A DNA stretch of 64,000 nucleotides from Bacillota bacterium (GTDB taxonomy: Bacteria > Bacillota > Clostridia > Lachnospirales > Lachnospiraceae): contig JAEYLX010000018.1 of assembly GCA_023407575.1 (NCBI GenBank), forward strand, positions 81,886 to 145,885. The letters are read 5' to 3'. Both the position numbers and the translations under genes were made by a program. Positions within the stretch are counted from its first letter, which is position 1. Each line of letters opens with the position of its first letter. The notes beneath the pieces were generated by a model. It ran no database searches, was not told the origin of the DNA, and saw only the letters and a program-made list of their open reading frames with translations. Shown piece by piece: positions 1 to 8,107 of the stretch.

Positions 1-2135
1 TAGTGACCGGGAATATAAAAGCTGGTGCTAGTATCTTTGGTGTGGCGGGTAAAGCAAGTATTGTAGATACTGCGGATGCAACAGCGGTTGCAGGAGAGAT
101 ACTTATCGGGGATTCCGCGTATGTTAACGGATCTAAAATAAATGGTAGTATGCCAAACAATGGAGCTGTCAATCAATCACTAGCTATCAATGGCACATAT
201 ACAATCCCAACAGGTTATCATAATGGTAGTGGAAAAGTGACGCAAGCATTGACAACAAAAACGGCAGCAACTATTACGCCAGGAACGACAGATCAGACAA
301 TAACAGCCGGACAGTATTTAAGTGGTACGCAGACGATTAAAGGTGATGCTAACCTTGTGTCGGCTAATATTGTCAAAGGGAAAACCATATTTAATGTAGC
401 TGGTACATTTGATAATAGATTAATTAATTTTCCGTTATCAATACAGGTTGCAGAACCTACACCTATAAAAGTCGGTCATCTATGGATAAAAAGCACGCGA
501 GGTGACGCAGTTAATTCAATCTCATTTGTTAATTCAATTAATGCAGGCATTCCTGATAATTCACTTATTCTTGAAGTATTTGATACGAGATCTGCTGAAT
601 TTAATATTAATCAACAATTAGATATTTTAGCACCTGCAAAATCTGTAAACTTAACCTATTCGGCTAATATTACTGCTAATCATCCATGGAAGGTGGGAGA
701 TAATAGCATTGCTACTTTATTTCTTAATAATCCTCGCACGTATATAAAAACGAGTGGTAATTTATATTTGGAGACTGCTTACCTATGGGACGGTACCACA
801 TGGCAGATGTTATGTCAAACTGATACCTATATGTTTTTAGGAGTGCAGGATTATGGCGGCGATAGTTCGTATGACTACAACTATTCATGCAATCCAATAT
901 ATACTTATAATAGAACAGGTGAATCGACATTCATAGAGCATTCAAATTTTACGACTAAAGGTTACAATAAAACGGCACATACAATAAATATATCTGAAAG
1001 TACAGGTGAATATATTTTGGTACGGCCACCGAGTCTAGGTTCACCGTTAATTATATACAGGAGAGTTGGTGATGTATTTACGCAATATACATCATTAACA
1101 GGAGCTCAATTAACGGAATTATTACCTTCCCCTTACAATAGTTCCACATATTTAGTTTCTTACTTGAATTATTATAATCCGCGGAGTAATAATAGTTGGG
1201 GTACAAAAATAACATCAGATGGAAAATACCTTATGGTTTCTTGTGCATGGATTAATCAGACAAGCAGTACAAGTTTGGGGACCGGAACCGTTGGTATAGC
1301 TATATTTAAAAATAATGGTGATGGAACATTTAGTTTTACTAATTTAATTTCATTATATTCAGGTACAACCTATGGTTCAGCAAATTTTTCAACCAACTGT
1401 AGAGTTAATTTTTCTACAAGCCTTGATTATGGTGTGATAGCGGTAGATTATTCATGGTATAATTATAATAGTTCAGGATCTACATCTTACAATCGTACAG
1501 CTGTACTCTTTGGGTCACCCGCAGAAGGATATACAGCTACACAGGTAGTTAATATGGTAGATAGTAGCTACGGTACAGCAATATCGCAAGATGGAAGTTT
1601 TTGTGTGTTTACAGATGCAGATTATGCGCAATATAACTCAAGCAACAGTTTTCGTATTAAAGTTTATGCAATAAATAGAGTTACTAAGGGGGTTTCAGTC
1701 GCGGGTACATTATGGTCGCGAAGTTATTATTCGTGCTTTTCCCCGCCAATTATAACACCTGATAATTATATATATCTACCGCGACATTCCAATAGTAGTG
1801 CGGGAGAGTCACTTTATCTGACAATGGCTAAATATGTAAACGGAGTTTATACACAGTTAGGTGACTACGCGGTAAACATTGGAGGACAAACTATTTATGA
1901 TAGTGCGGGAAACGGCACACCATATACTTATGTATGCACCGCAATAGCGATTGATCCAAAAAACAATCTTATGTTTCTTGCTCTATGCTACGGTGGAGTA
2001 AGAGTATGCAGTATTACCCGAGATAGTACAGGGAAAATAACAGCACTTACACAAGTTACACAAATAAATGAGCCATCAGATATGTCGGGATATATTGATT
2101 ACGGTCCAATTATATTAACCCCGCAATCTATGTAA
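1..2135 (+). CDS. Phage tail / receptor-binding protein, 5' end outside window
   Basis: The reading frame is open from the left edge, so the protein is N-terminally incomplete; about 710 residues are visible. The first ~140 residues carry repeated short units of the type NIKAGASIFGVAGK and ANIVKGKTIFNVAGT, which are typical of tail fibre or baseplate-associated proteins of Firmicute phages. The remaining ~560 residues are rich in Asn, Ser, Tyr and Thr and contain recurring strand-like units with a central Asp (SQDGSFCVF, TSDGKYLMV, DPKNNLMFL), suggesting a beta-propeller or similar beta-rich receptor-binding domain; that fold is inferred. It sits directly upstream of small tail genes and a lysis cassette, as expected for the distal end of a phage late operon. 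It could belong to a functional prophage or to a tailocin-like remnant. Confidence 0.72.
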   Translation, partial: VTGNIKAGASIFGVAGKASIVDTADATAVAGEILIGDSAYVNGSKINGSMPNNGAVNQSLAINGTYTIPTGYHNGSGKVTQALTTKTAATITPGTTDQTITAGQYLSGTQTIKGDANLVSANIVKGKTIFNVAGTFDNRLINFPLSIQVAEPTPIKVGHLWIKSTRGDAVNSISFVNSINAGIPDNSLILEVFDTRSAEFNINQQLDILAPAKSVNLTYSANITANHPWKVGDNSIATLFLNNPRTYIKTSGNLYLETAYLWDGTTWQMLCQTDTYMFLGVQDYGGDSSYDYNYSCNPIYTYNRTGESTFIEHSNFTTKGYNKTAHTINISESTGEYILVRPPSLGSPLIIYRRVGDVFTQYTSLTGAQLTELLPSPYNSSTYLVSYLNYYNPRSNNSWGTKITSDGKYLMVSCAWINQTSSTSLGTGTVGIAIFKNNGDGTFSFTNLISLYSGTTYGSANFSTNCRVNFSTSLDYGVIAVDYSWYNYNSSGSTSYNRTAVLFGSPAEGYTATQVVNMVDSSYGTAISQDGSFCVFTDADYAQYNSSNSFRIKVYAINRVTKGVSVAGTLWSRSYYSCFSPPIITPDNYIYLPRHSNSSAGESLYLTMAKYVNGVYTQLGDYAVNIGGQTIYDSAGNGTPYTYVCTAIAIDPKNNLMFLALCYGGVRVCSITRDSTGKITALTQVTQINEPSDMSGYIDYGPIILTPQSM

Positions 2136-2151
2136 GGAGGAGAATAATTAT

Positions 2152-2433
2152 ATGTTTTCTTATAAGTATAACGACGAATACATTATAATAGAAAAAAGTG
2201 CAATACCGTTGGTGGGAGATAAAGTATGTTTTTCTGATCATGACTTTGATATTCAACTATATGACGTTACGGTAGGGCTTATTGACCAGAATAAGTATAT
2301 AACTTTATATACGTCACACGCTAAACCATCAGAAGTATTAGCGAAAAATCTAATTATTATGGAAATTAATAGAGCTGCAGCAGAGTTAGACCTTGATTTT
2401 CGTTTATCTTTAATAGAGTTAAATATAAATTAA
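2152..2433 (+). CDS. Small phage protein of unknown function
   Basis: This 93-residue protein starts at ATG 16 bases after the tail-protein stop codon, behind a strong AAGGAGG site. It is acidic and rich in Ile, Leu and Asp, with no signal peptide or membrane segment. I do not recognise the family. Its position between the receptor-binding protein and the lysis genes suggests a tail-associated or chaperone role, but nothing in the sequence shows this directly. Confidence 0.6.
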   Translation: MFSYKYNDEYIIIEKSAIPLVGDKVCFSDHDFDIQLYDVTVGLIDQNKYITLYTSHAKPSEVLAKNLIIMEINRAAAELDLDFRLSLIELNIN

Positions 2434-2451
2434 GAAAGGAGAAATACAACC

Positions 2452-2598
2452 ATGAATACATACGAAAACATAAAAAAAGTAATTAACGTTGGCAAGAAAA
2501 CCAGTGAAGAACTACTATCCATGTGCGACATCTTTCTAATGAACAACCGTATCACATCAGATCAATTCACCGAATTAGTCAACTTAATCAATGCCTAA
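2452..2598 (+). CDS. Very small phage protein, XkdX-like in size and position
   Basis: A 48-codon frame starts at ATG behind AGAAAGGAG and ends at TAA just before a double hairpin. The peptide (starting MNTYENIKKVINVG) is helical in character and ends with a segment resembling the T-x-E-E-Y/F motif of XkdX-type proteins (ITSDQFTEL). Small proteins of about 50 residues are usual between the tail fibre and holin genes of Firmicute phages. The XkdX assignment rests on length, position and a weak motif. The good ribosome site and tight spacing support it being a real gene. Confidence 0.55.
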   Translation: MNTYENIKKVINVGKKTSEELLSMCDIFLMNNRITSDQFTELVNLINA

Positions 2599-2600
2599 GC

Positions 2601-2663
2601 AGCATCCACCACGGATGCTATTTTATTACCCAAATCCAAGGAGCCCTTTCGGGCTCCTTTTAT
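2601..2663 (+). terminator. Tandem hairpins, second one a rho-independent terminator
   Basis: A 7-bp hairpin (2601-2619) is followed by a 9-bp GC-rich hairpin (2638-2659, arms AAGGAGCCC and GGGCTCCTT, loop TTTC) and then TTTAT. It lies between the tail genes and the lysis cassette and would partly or fully separate their transcription. Confidence 0.75.
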
Positions 2664-2699
2664 CATATCCATCATAAAAGAAAGGCTGGTTCACCATGA

Positions 2700-2945
2700 A
2701 TGAGTGAAGGAGTATTAATTGCAATAATAACATTAGCTGGCAGCGGAATTGGCTCCCTTTGCGGAATTATTGTATCCAGCAGGCTTACGACCTATCGACT
2801 GGAGCAACTGGAAAAGAAGGTCGACAAGCATAATACTGTGATTGAACGGACCTATGCAGTGGAGCAGAAATTGGCTGTGCAGGACGAACAAATAAAAGTA
2901 GCCAACAACCGGATCGAAGATTTAGAAAAGGAAAAGGTAAGTTAA
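2700..2945 (+). CDS. XhlA-like phage lysis-associated membrane protein
   Basis: This 81-residue protein has one hydrophobic segment near the N-terminus (about residues 4-27, Gly/Ile rich) followed by a basic turn and a long coiled-coil-like helix (EQLEKKVDKH to the C-terminus). That architecture is found in the haemolysin XhlA family and in small holin-associated proteins next to holin and endolysin genes. An ATG at 2696 is closed by a stop after three codons, so the start is the ATG at 2700. The stop codon directly abuts the holin start at 2946, indicating translational coupling. The likely role is to assist holin-endolysin lysis; this is inferred from family and position. Confidence 0.65.
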   Translation: MSEGVLIAIITLAGSGIGSLCGIIVSSRLTTYRLEQLEKKVDKHNTVIERTYAVEQKLAVQDEQIKVANNRIEDLEKEKVS

Positions 2946-3317
2946 ATGAATTACAACGAAATTTTAATGACAATTATAACATCGGTAGTAATACCATCAA
3001 TTATTATATTAGGCAAGGCAATTTGCAGAGAGATAGAAGAAAATATTAAGGATAAACAAGTGCAAAAATATCTGTTAATAGCAACTGGATGTATTGCCGA
3101 TGCCGTAGTAGATACCGCACAAACCTTTATCGACAAGTTACCTGAGGAGGATTGGAATACAGAGACAAAGCAGGAAGCCTTTGCACTAGCTAAGGAAAAA
3201 GCGCTTCAGCATCTTGGACTAACAGGAAAGGTAATTTTGGAAGAAATCTTGGGGGATTTTGATGGATGGATCAATACGAAAATTGAAGCCGAGGTTAAGA
3301 GATTGGCGGTGAAATAG
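2946..3317 (+). CDS. Phage holin, LLH family
   Basis: The protein has 123 residues with a single strongly hydrophobic N-terminal segment (about residues 7-24, ending ILGKAICREIEE) and then a charged, helical cytoplasmic part including a conserved-looking region rich in Ala and aromatics (AVVDTAQTFIDKLPEEDW). This is the pattern of the LLH holin family, which permeabilises the cell membrane so that endolysin reaches the wall. It lies immediately between the XhlA-like gene and the endolysin, with no gap on either side, forming a three-gene lysis cassette. Confidence 0.75.
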   Translation: MNYNEILMTIITSVVIPSIIILGKAICREIEENIKDKQVQKYLLIATGCIADAVVDTAQTFIDKLPEEDWNTETKQEAFALAKEKALQHLGLTGKVILEEILGDFDGWINTKIEAEVKRLAVK

Positions 3318-4022
3318 ATGTCTAAATTAACAGGAGTGGAACTGGCAGAACATTGCAAATCCAAATTGGGAACACCATATGTATATGGAGCTAAAGGCAG
3401 CTATGGCAAGTTGACACAACCGCATTTAAACAGCCTAATTCTTGCGTATCCCGATATCTTTACAAATATGTATGTTACAAAGGCACGGAGGTTAGTAGGG
3501 CAAGTGTGTACGGACTGCTCTGGCCTTATTAGCTGGTACACGAAAAAAATAATTGGTTCGTATCAAATGTATAAAACAGCAATAACAAAAGAAACCATAA
3601 CAACAGTGGATAAAGCACCAATAGGCGCAGTCTTATGGAGGCCAGGGCATGTGGGTGTTAAAATAGATAATGACTATTGTATTGAAGCAAAAGGCATTGA
3701 TTACGGAACAGTAAGAACTAAGATATCCAGTGCGAAATTTACCCATTGGCTGCTCTTTGAATACATAAATTATGAAATGCCAATCAGCATTTCAAAAACG
3801 CAGAACCCATACAAAGAACCAACAGAGACAATTACAAAAGGCTCCATTGGTGAGGGTGTAAAATGGGTACAATGGGAGTTAAAGGAGGCAGGAATTGAGG
3901 TTAAAATTGATGGTGATTGTGGTCCAATAACCTATCAAGCCATTAAAAATTTTCAACAGAGCTGCAAATTAGTGGTAGATGGTAAAGTGGGTCCTAATAC
4001 GAGAAAAGCATTTACAGTGTAA
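3318..4022 (+). CDS. Phage endolysin: NlpC/P60-like peptidase with peptidoglycan-binding domain
   Basis: The 234-residue protein has an N-terminal cysteine-peptidase-like domain (about residues 1-150) with the catalytic cysteine in CTDCSGL (Cys67) and a histidine in RPGHVGV (His111), as in NlpC/P60 and CHAP amidase/endopeptidases. The C-terminal 60 residues match a PG_binding_1 domain (GSIGEGVKWVQWELKE, IDGDCGPITYQAIKNFQ, DGKVGPNTR). There is no signal peptide, as expected when a holin provides export. It follows the holin without a gap and would cleave cell-wall peptide cross-links during lysis. The exact bond cut cannot be told from sequence alone. Confidence 0.85.
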   Translation: MSKLTGVELAEHCKSKLGTPYVYGAKGSYGKLTQPHLNSLILAYPDIFTNMYVTKARRLVGQVCTDCSGLISWYTKKIIGSYQMYKTAITKETITTVDKAPIGAVLWRPGHVGVKIDNDYCIEAKGIDYGTVRTKISSAKFTHWLLFEYINYEMPISISKTQNPYKEPTETITKGSIGEGVKWVQWELKEAGIEVKIDGDCGPITYQAIKNFQQSCKLVVDGKVGPNTRKAFTV

Positions 4023-4086
4023 GAAACACGCTAGTCACGTTTTTTGCGGCAGTTTACAGCCATTAATATCGGGTGTACATGCGCAT

Positions 4087-4108
4087 TTAACAAAGCAAGC
4101 TTTGTTAA
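4087..4108. repeat. 10-bp perfect hairpin after the lysis cassette
   Basis: The arms TTAACAAAGC and GCTTTGTTAA are separated by only two bases. It lies 65 bases downstream of the endolysin stop. It lacks a clear U-run, so it may slow transcription or stabilise the mRNA 3' end rather than terminate. Confidence 0.5.
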
Positions 4109-4133
4109 TACTTCACTTTACCTTCGCGTAAAT

Positions 4134-4186
4134 AAAAAAATCCCTCCAAAGTAGTTGGTGTAGTTACAGCATCTACTTTGGAGGGA
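4134..4186 (-). terminator. Terminator of the Big2-domain gene
   Basis: A perfect 14-bp stem (arms 4141-4154 and 4173-4186, TCCCTCCAAAGTAG and its complement) is followed on the minus strand by a run of seven T. It sits just beyond the stop codon of the gene at 4215-5093. Confidence 0.85.
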
Positions 4187-4214
4187 GGATATTAATCATT
4201 ACTAACCGAGTATT

Positions 4215-5093
4215 TTATTCATAATAATAAGAATAATTAACAAAAATCTTATAATCATCTATAGCTGCTTTGTTACCATTTTCCTCTGATGGGAAATCAA
4301 AGTCGATATAATCAGTACTTCCTGCTGTTTCAACTTTAGCATAGGTATAATCATAGCCAACTGGCATACCACCTTCGAAAAACACTACTGATACTACAGT
4401 AAATTCTGGCTCTGCATCACCAGTATTAGTTACTTCCGCCATGACTTTACCATCAGCTATATTAGAGGTGATTTCTATATCAGATAAGGTACTTACTAGA
4501 CCTGTCATGATTGCCTCTGCTACATACGAGATCTTATAGCTATCATAAGCAACAGACTTGTAATTGCTGTCATATGGCTCATCAAAAAATAAGGCACATT
4601 CTTTGCTCTTTTCAAAATAATAATTACTGTTTGTAGTTTTCCCAACCATCTTTCCTGCTTCATCATAATAGATAGCAGTTGCTGTAAGGCTATAGTCAAA
4701 GCCATAATTATTTTTTAATATTACAAATATACCTTTTCCTGTATCTAGTTCTTCCTCTGTACTAAGTTTCTCAATAGCTGTTTTTGTACTAAATACATCC
4801 TTAACAGTTACTTTACAGGTGTATTTCTTTCCGGAAACAGCAGCGGTAATTTTAGCGCTACCTTTTTTAATTCCTTTTACAACACCTTTTGTGGATACAC
4901 TTGCAATCTTTGCATCGCTGGATGACCATTTCACAGTTTTTTTCGTTCCGGTCACCTTCAAGGTGTAGGTCTTGCCTACGTTCAAATTAATATTGGTTTT
5001 GTTCAGTTTGACAGTCGCAGCATATGCGCTCTGTACAGGCATAACATTGATGACCAAGAACAGAATGAGTAAAACACTTACTAGTTTCTTCAT
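4215..5093 (-). CDS. Secreted protein with bacterial Ig-like (Big2) domain
   Basis: The start is set at the second in-frame ATG (5093), which has GGGAGGT nine bases upstream; this gives 292 residues. A signal peptide (about residues 1-24, cleavage after SAYA) precedes a Big2 domain (about 25-103: KLNKTNINLNVGKTYTLKV, WSSSDAKIASV, GVVKGIKKGSAKITA). The remaining ~190 residues have no motif I recognise; they look like two further beta-rich modules. Big2 domains occur on clostridial surface and secreted proteins and bind carbohydrate or protein partners. It is a single gene with its own terminator beside the prophage end; it may be a phage-carried cargo gene or a normal chromosomal gene. Confidence 0.75.
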   Translation of the reverse strand: MKKLVSVLLILFLVINVMPVQSAYAATVKLNKTNINLNVGKTYTLKVTGTKKTVKWSSSDAKIASVSTKGVVKGIKKGSAKITAAVSGKKYTCKVTVKDVFSTKTAIEKLSTEEELDTGKGIFVILKNNYGFDYSLTATAIYYDEAGKMVGKTTNSNYYFEKSKECALFFDEPYDSNYKSVAYDSYKISYVAEAIMTGLVSTLSDIEITSNIADGKVMAEVTNTGDAEPEFTVVSVVFFEGGMPVGYDYTYAKVETAGSTDYIDFDFPSEENGNKAAIDDYKIFVNYSYYYE

Positions 5094-5285
5094 TAGTACC
5101 TCCCACATTTTTGCATAATTTTAATTAATTATATAATATTCGACACCATATGTAAATAAAAAACCCAATATATTCCTCAAAGAGAGATATATAGGGTATT
5201 TAATTTCATAGTAGTGAATATTACCTATGACTATTATGCAAAATTAGTAAGACATTTGGTATAGGAAATTGGTACTTATTGTTGA

Positions 5286-5708
5286 CTATGGTTTAAGACC
5301 AGAGTTTTCCAAAGCCTTTATCTGTTCTTTATATAAATCAATCATACGACCTTTGATGTAGTCTTTGTTTTCTTCATCCAATCGATGATAATAAGTAATT
5401 AATTTTTGCTCATCTGCAGTGTAATCCCCTTTTGATGGGAAGCTGGAGTCTTCACGAATGTCTTCAACTTTAACCGGATTGGTTTGCGTATCTTCATAAG
5501 AAATAAGTCCATTCTTGCTATCACTTAATCCCAACAAATAATCAGTGCTAACGCCAAATAGCTGTGAAGCTTTAATTATGGTATCTTCAGTTAGGGAGGC
5601 TCTTCCAGTTTCATATTTTGAGATGGCGGCATTTTTCACATGTAAAAGAGAACCCAGGTATTTTTGTGTCCATTTTCTTTCTTCTCTAAGTAATCTTAAT
5701 CTGTTCAT
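5286..5708 (-). CDS. XRE-family (Cro/CI-like) transcriptional repressor
   Basis: The protein has 140 residues. The N-terminal helix-turn-helix domain (about 3-60) shows the XRE pattern LRLLREERKWTQKYLGSLL, then AAISKYETGRASLT and FGVSTDYLLGL. The C-terminal half is acidic and ends in a helical region (YHRLDEENKDYIKGRMIDL) common in small phage-type repressors and SinR/ImmR-like regulators. It is transcribed away from a consensus promoter at 5909-5937 on the opposite strand, the arrangement of a repressor controlling a divergent transcript. It probably represses that promoter and itself. Its link to the adjacent prophage is plausible but not shown. Confidence 0.82.
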   Translation of the reverse strand: MNRLRLLREERKWTQKYLGSLLHVKNAAISKYETGRASLTEDTIIKASQLFGVSTDYLLGLSDSKNGLISYEDTQTNPVKVEDIREDSSFPSKGDYTADEQKLITYYHRLDEENKDYIKGRMIDLYKEQIKALENSGLKP

Positions 5709-5864
5709 AGTTACCTCTATTCCAGTTCATGTATTCTGCGCATCTAAAATCTTTATCTATGATTACGCAAGTACGATTTTTTGAGTTATAGACTTTCATA
5801 ATCTTACTTTTTAACCTCATTTGTATAAATAATTATAGTTGGTATTTATCGGGAGTTAAACCGA

Positions 5865-5881
5865 TTTTCCGTATTGGAAAA
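5865..5881. promoter_or_regulatory. Candidate operator for the XRE repressor
   Basis: A 6-bp inverted repeat TTTTCC-N5-GGAAAA lies between the XRE gene and the divergent promoter, ending 27 bases before its -35 box. Size and position suit an XRE dimer site; this is inference only. Confidence 0.35.
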
Positions 5882-5908
5882 ATAATCAGAAATATTTGTA
5901 ACTAATTA

Positions 5909-5937
5909 TTGACAATATCTATACAAGACATTAATAT
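5909..5937 (+). promoter_or_regulatory. Consensus sigma-A promoter divergent from the XRE gene
   Basis: TTGACA (5909-5914), 17 bases, TAATAT (5932-5937). The expected transcript starts near 5944 and meets only a nine-codon frame (ATG 5958, TAA 5985-5987), then non-coding DNA with a large inverted repeat up to the T-box promoter. Confidence 0.7.
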
Positions 5938-6096
5938 ACATATAAGAGGGCTGATTTATGAAATTAATACAACAAAAATATCTTTAAAAGACATAAATTG
6001 AATAAAAGTAATAATAAAATAATCGCAACAGTAATAAAAGCCAAACAGAAATAGATATTGTCTGAAAGGAAAAGAAAATAAACTACAATATCACAT

Positions 6097-6175
6097 TTCA
6101 ATAGAGCATAAGAATTTCTATTTATTCCCCAAACCCCAAAATTACGAAATCCTTCAATTCTTATGCTCTACTGAA
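6097..6175. repeat. Perfect 15-bp inverted repeat with 39-base loop
   Basis: TAGAGCATAAGAATT (6102-6116) is repeated in inverse at 6156-6170; four further pairs (TTCA/TGAA) flank it after one mismatch. The loop carries two CCCC runs. It lies in the ~240-base non-coding stretch that the 5909 promoter would transcribe. It has no U-run, so it is not a standard terminator; it may be part of a small RNA or a mobile-element remnant. Confidence 0.6.
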
Positions 6176-6223
6176 AGATGATATGAGATATAAAGAGGAA
6201 TAAGAAATATTTTAAAATAGCAT

Positions 6224-6252
6224 TTGACAAATTTAAGTTATTATATTACTAT
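6224..6252 (+). promoter_or_regulatory. Promoter of the trp T-box leader
   Basis: TTGACA (6224-6229), 17 bases, TACTAT (6247-6252). The T-box stem I begins about 15 bases beyond it. Confidence 0.6.
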
Positions 6253-6264
6253 TTATACATTAAT

Positions 6265-6535
6265 AAGCGAAACCGTTGAGAAAGAAGAGTAGGCTTTGAT
6301 ACGACATCACAGAGAGTCGCAGTTTGGTGGGATGCGATATGTAGTTTTTAGCTGAATGGGCTTTTGAGGGCAACCCGAATTTTAAGTAGGCGTTGACGGA
6401 AACCATAACCGTTATTATCATGGCACATATAGTTGTATGTGAAGGAGTGGTCAGGTGAATTTTATTCACTTGTCAAATTGAGTGGTACCGCGGATTATAT
6501 TCGTCTCAAGTAAGTTGTTACTTGGGGCTTTTTTT
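6265..6535 (+). promoter_or_regulatory. Trp-specific T-box leader with terminator
   Basis: All parts of a classical T-box are visible: the AGTA element of stem I (6288-6291), the distal AGAGAG...GGTGGGA region (6311-6332), a specifier loop reading GAA-TGG-G with TGG (Trp) at 6357-6359, the T-box sequence GTGGTACCGCGG (6482-6493), and an intrinsic terminator with arms CTCAAGTAA and TTACTTGGG (6505-6526) followed by a T-run. Uncharged tRNA-Trp would bind the specifier and T-box and stabilise the antiterminator, allowing transcription of the transporter downstream. This fits the trpXYZ transporter, known to be under Trp T-box control in other Firmicutes. Confidence 0.92.
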
Positions 6536-6758
6536 ATACCCAAAAACCTTAAAGTAATGACCTACAAAAGTGTACTGCCAATCAGACTGACTGCGATATG
6601 GCGAAAACGAACGGTTCTTGTAAGTTTTTAGTAAGCTTCAGTAAATCATTTATTTTTAGTAGGAAAGAGTGAAAATACTTTCACTCGGAAAGAGCCTGCA
6701 GAGCAGCCTCTTTCCTTACATTTTAAGATGGCGCGAAGCGCCGAAAGGGAGGCTAATT

Positions 6759-7751
6759 ATGAAAAAAGTTTTAGTGATATGTATGGTAATAGTTTTAGTT
6801 CTTGGTCTTATGACCGCATGTGGTAAAAAAGAAGATGGTAAGATTACAATTGGTATTGGACAGTTTGCAGAGCATCCTTCCCTGGATAACTGCAGAGAAG
6901 GCTTTCTTGAAGGACTGAAAGAAGCAGGTTATGTAGAAGGTGAGAATTTAGAAGTATTATTTGAAAATGCTCAGGTAGATGGTGGAGTTGCTACACAAAT
7001 CGCGAATAATTTCGTGGCTAAGAAAGTTGATTTAATCTGTGCAATTGCTACTCCAATGGCACAAAGTTCCTTTGCAGCAGCAAAAGGTACGGATATTCCT
7101 GTTATTTTTACCGCAGTAACTGATCCAGTAGCAGCAGAACTTGCAAAAGCAGATAAGACACCAAACGGCAATACAACAGGTACCAGCGATAAGCTTCCAG
7201 TTCAAAGCCAGTTAGAGATGATACGTGCAATTCTTCCAGATGCGAAGACCATTGGTATTATGTATAGCACCAGTGAGGTTAATTCTATATCAGCGATTGA
7301 AGAATATAAGGCGGCGGCAGCTGATTATGGTTTTGAAATCGTAGAAAGCGGAATAGCAACCTCTGCTGACATACCGCTTGCAGCAGATAATTTATTGGAA
7401 AAGGTAGATTGCATTAACAACCTAACAGATAATACAGTCGTAAGTTCACTTCCAATTATTTTAGAAAAAGCAGCTAACAAGAACATACCTGTGTTTGGTA
7501 GTGAAGTAGAACAGGTAAAGATAGGATGTCTGGCAACGGTTGGACTTGATTACTTTGACCTTGGTAAACAAACTGGTGCAATGGCGGCTCAAGTTCTAAA
7601 GGGAGAAAAGAAAGCCAGCGAGATTAACTTCGAAATCATTGAAGAAGCTTCTTTCTATGGCAATACAGCAGTTGCGGCTAACTTAGGAATTACCTTACCA
7701 GAAGACCTTGTAAGCAGTGCAAAGGAAATGTTTGATGCCATAGCAGAATAA
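6759..7751 (+). CDS. trpX: Tryptophan ABC transporter, substrate-binding lipoprotein
   Basis: The 330-residue protein starts at ATG 6759 behind AAAGGGAGG. A lipoprotein signal ends at Cys21 (GLMTAC). The mature part is a periplasmic-binding-protein-like fold of the ABC_sub_bind family (PF04392-type), with ITIGIGQFAEHPSLDN, the repeated dinucleotide-fold pattern around ATPMAQSSF and VIFTAVTDPV, and NLTDNTVVSSL. The role is to capture tryptophan outside the membrane and hand it to the permease. Substrate specificity is inferred from the UGG T-box upstream and from the trpXYZ family; the protein alone would fit a branched or aromatic substrate. The permease and ATPase genes follow after an unusually long (356-base) structured gap. 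Confidence 0.85.
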   Translation: MKKVLVICMVIVLVLGLMTACGKKEDGKITIGIGQFAEHPSLDNCREGFLEGLKEAGYVEGENLEVLFENAQVDGGVATQIANNFVAKKVDLICAIATPMAQSSFAAAKGTDIPVIFTAVTDPVAAELAKADKTPNGNTTGTSDKLPVQSQLEMIRAILPDAKTIGIMYSTSEVNSISAIEEYKAAAADYGFEIVESGIATSADIPLAADNLLEKVDCINNLTDNTVVSSLPIILEKAANKNIPVFGSEVEQVKIGCLATVGLDYFDLGKQTGAMAAQVLKGEKKASEINFEIIEEASFYGNTAVAANLGITLPEDLVSSAKEMFDAIAE

Positions 7752-7771
7752 TAATTATAGGTAATTTATTC

Positions 7772-8017
7772 AAACTTCGCAGTTAGTAGTTGTTTTTATA
7801 TTTGAAAAAATCAGCATTTAAGTTAATAACAAAGACTTCATTATAATCTTTTTATGCTGAATAATTTTTTGTGCTGACTTCAATTTACAATGGGTATTCA
7901 CTAAGAGAAATAACCAATTGTAAATGAAATTTAGTATTAAAAAGACAACAACGAATCCTTTTATCCGAAGCTTTAATCTGATTTTAAAGCACTATTAAAG
8001 ATTGAACTGCGAAGTTT
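7772..8017. repeat. Nested hairpin element between trpX and trpY
   Basis: A perfect 13-bp inverted repeat (AAACTTCGCAGTT at 7772-7784 and its complement at 8005-8017) encloses three smaller hairpins: TCAGCAT/ATGCTGA (7811-7817 and 7854-7860), a 14-bp stem with two single-base bulges (7879-7893 and 7914-7928), and GCTTTAA/TTAAAGC (7970-7976 and 7984-7990). No coding frame crosses it. It fills almost the whole 356-base gap inside what should be one operon. The pattern suits an inserted palindromic element or a structured processing/attenuation region. Confidence 0.6.
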
Positions 8018-8107
8018 AAGTAACTTATTGAAATTTGAAATGTAAATATTAACATTTGCAATATAAATACACACTTAGTAAAACCGACTTAAGGAGGGAA
8101 CAAGATA

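Noticed and set aside
5709..5860. A 79-codon plus-strand frame at 5545-5784 overlapping the XRE gene
   Set aside because: It is antisense to the helix-turn-helix domain and has no ribosome site.
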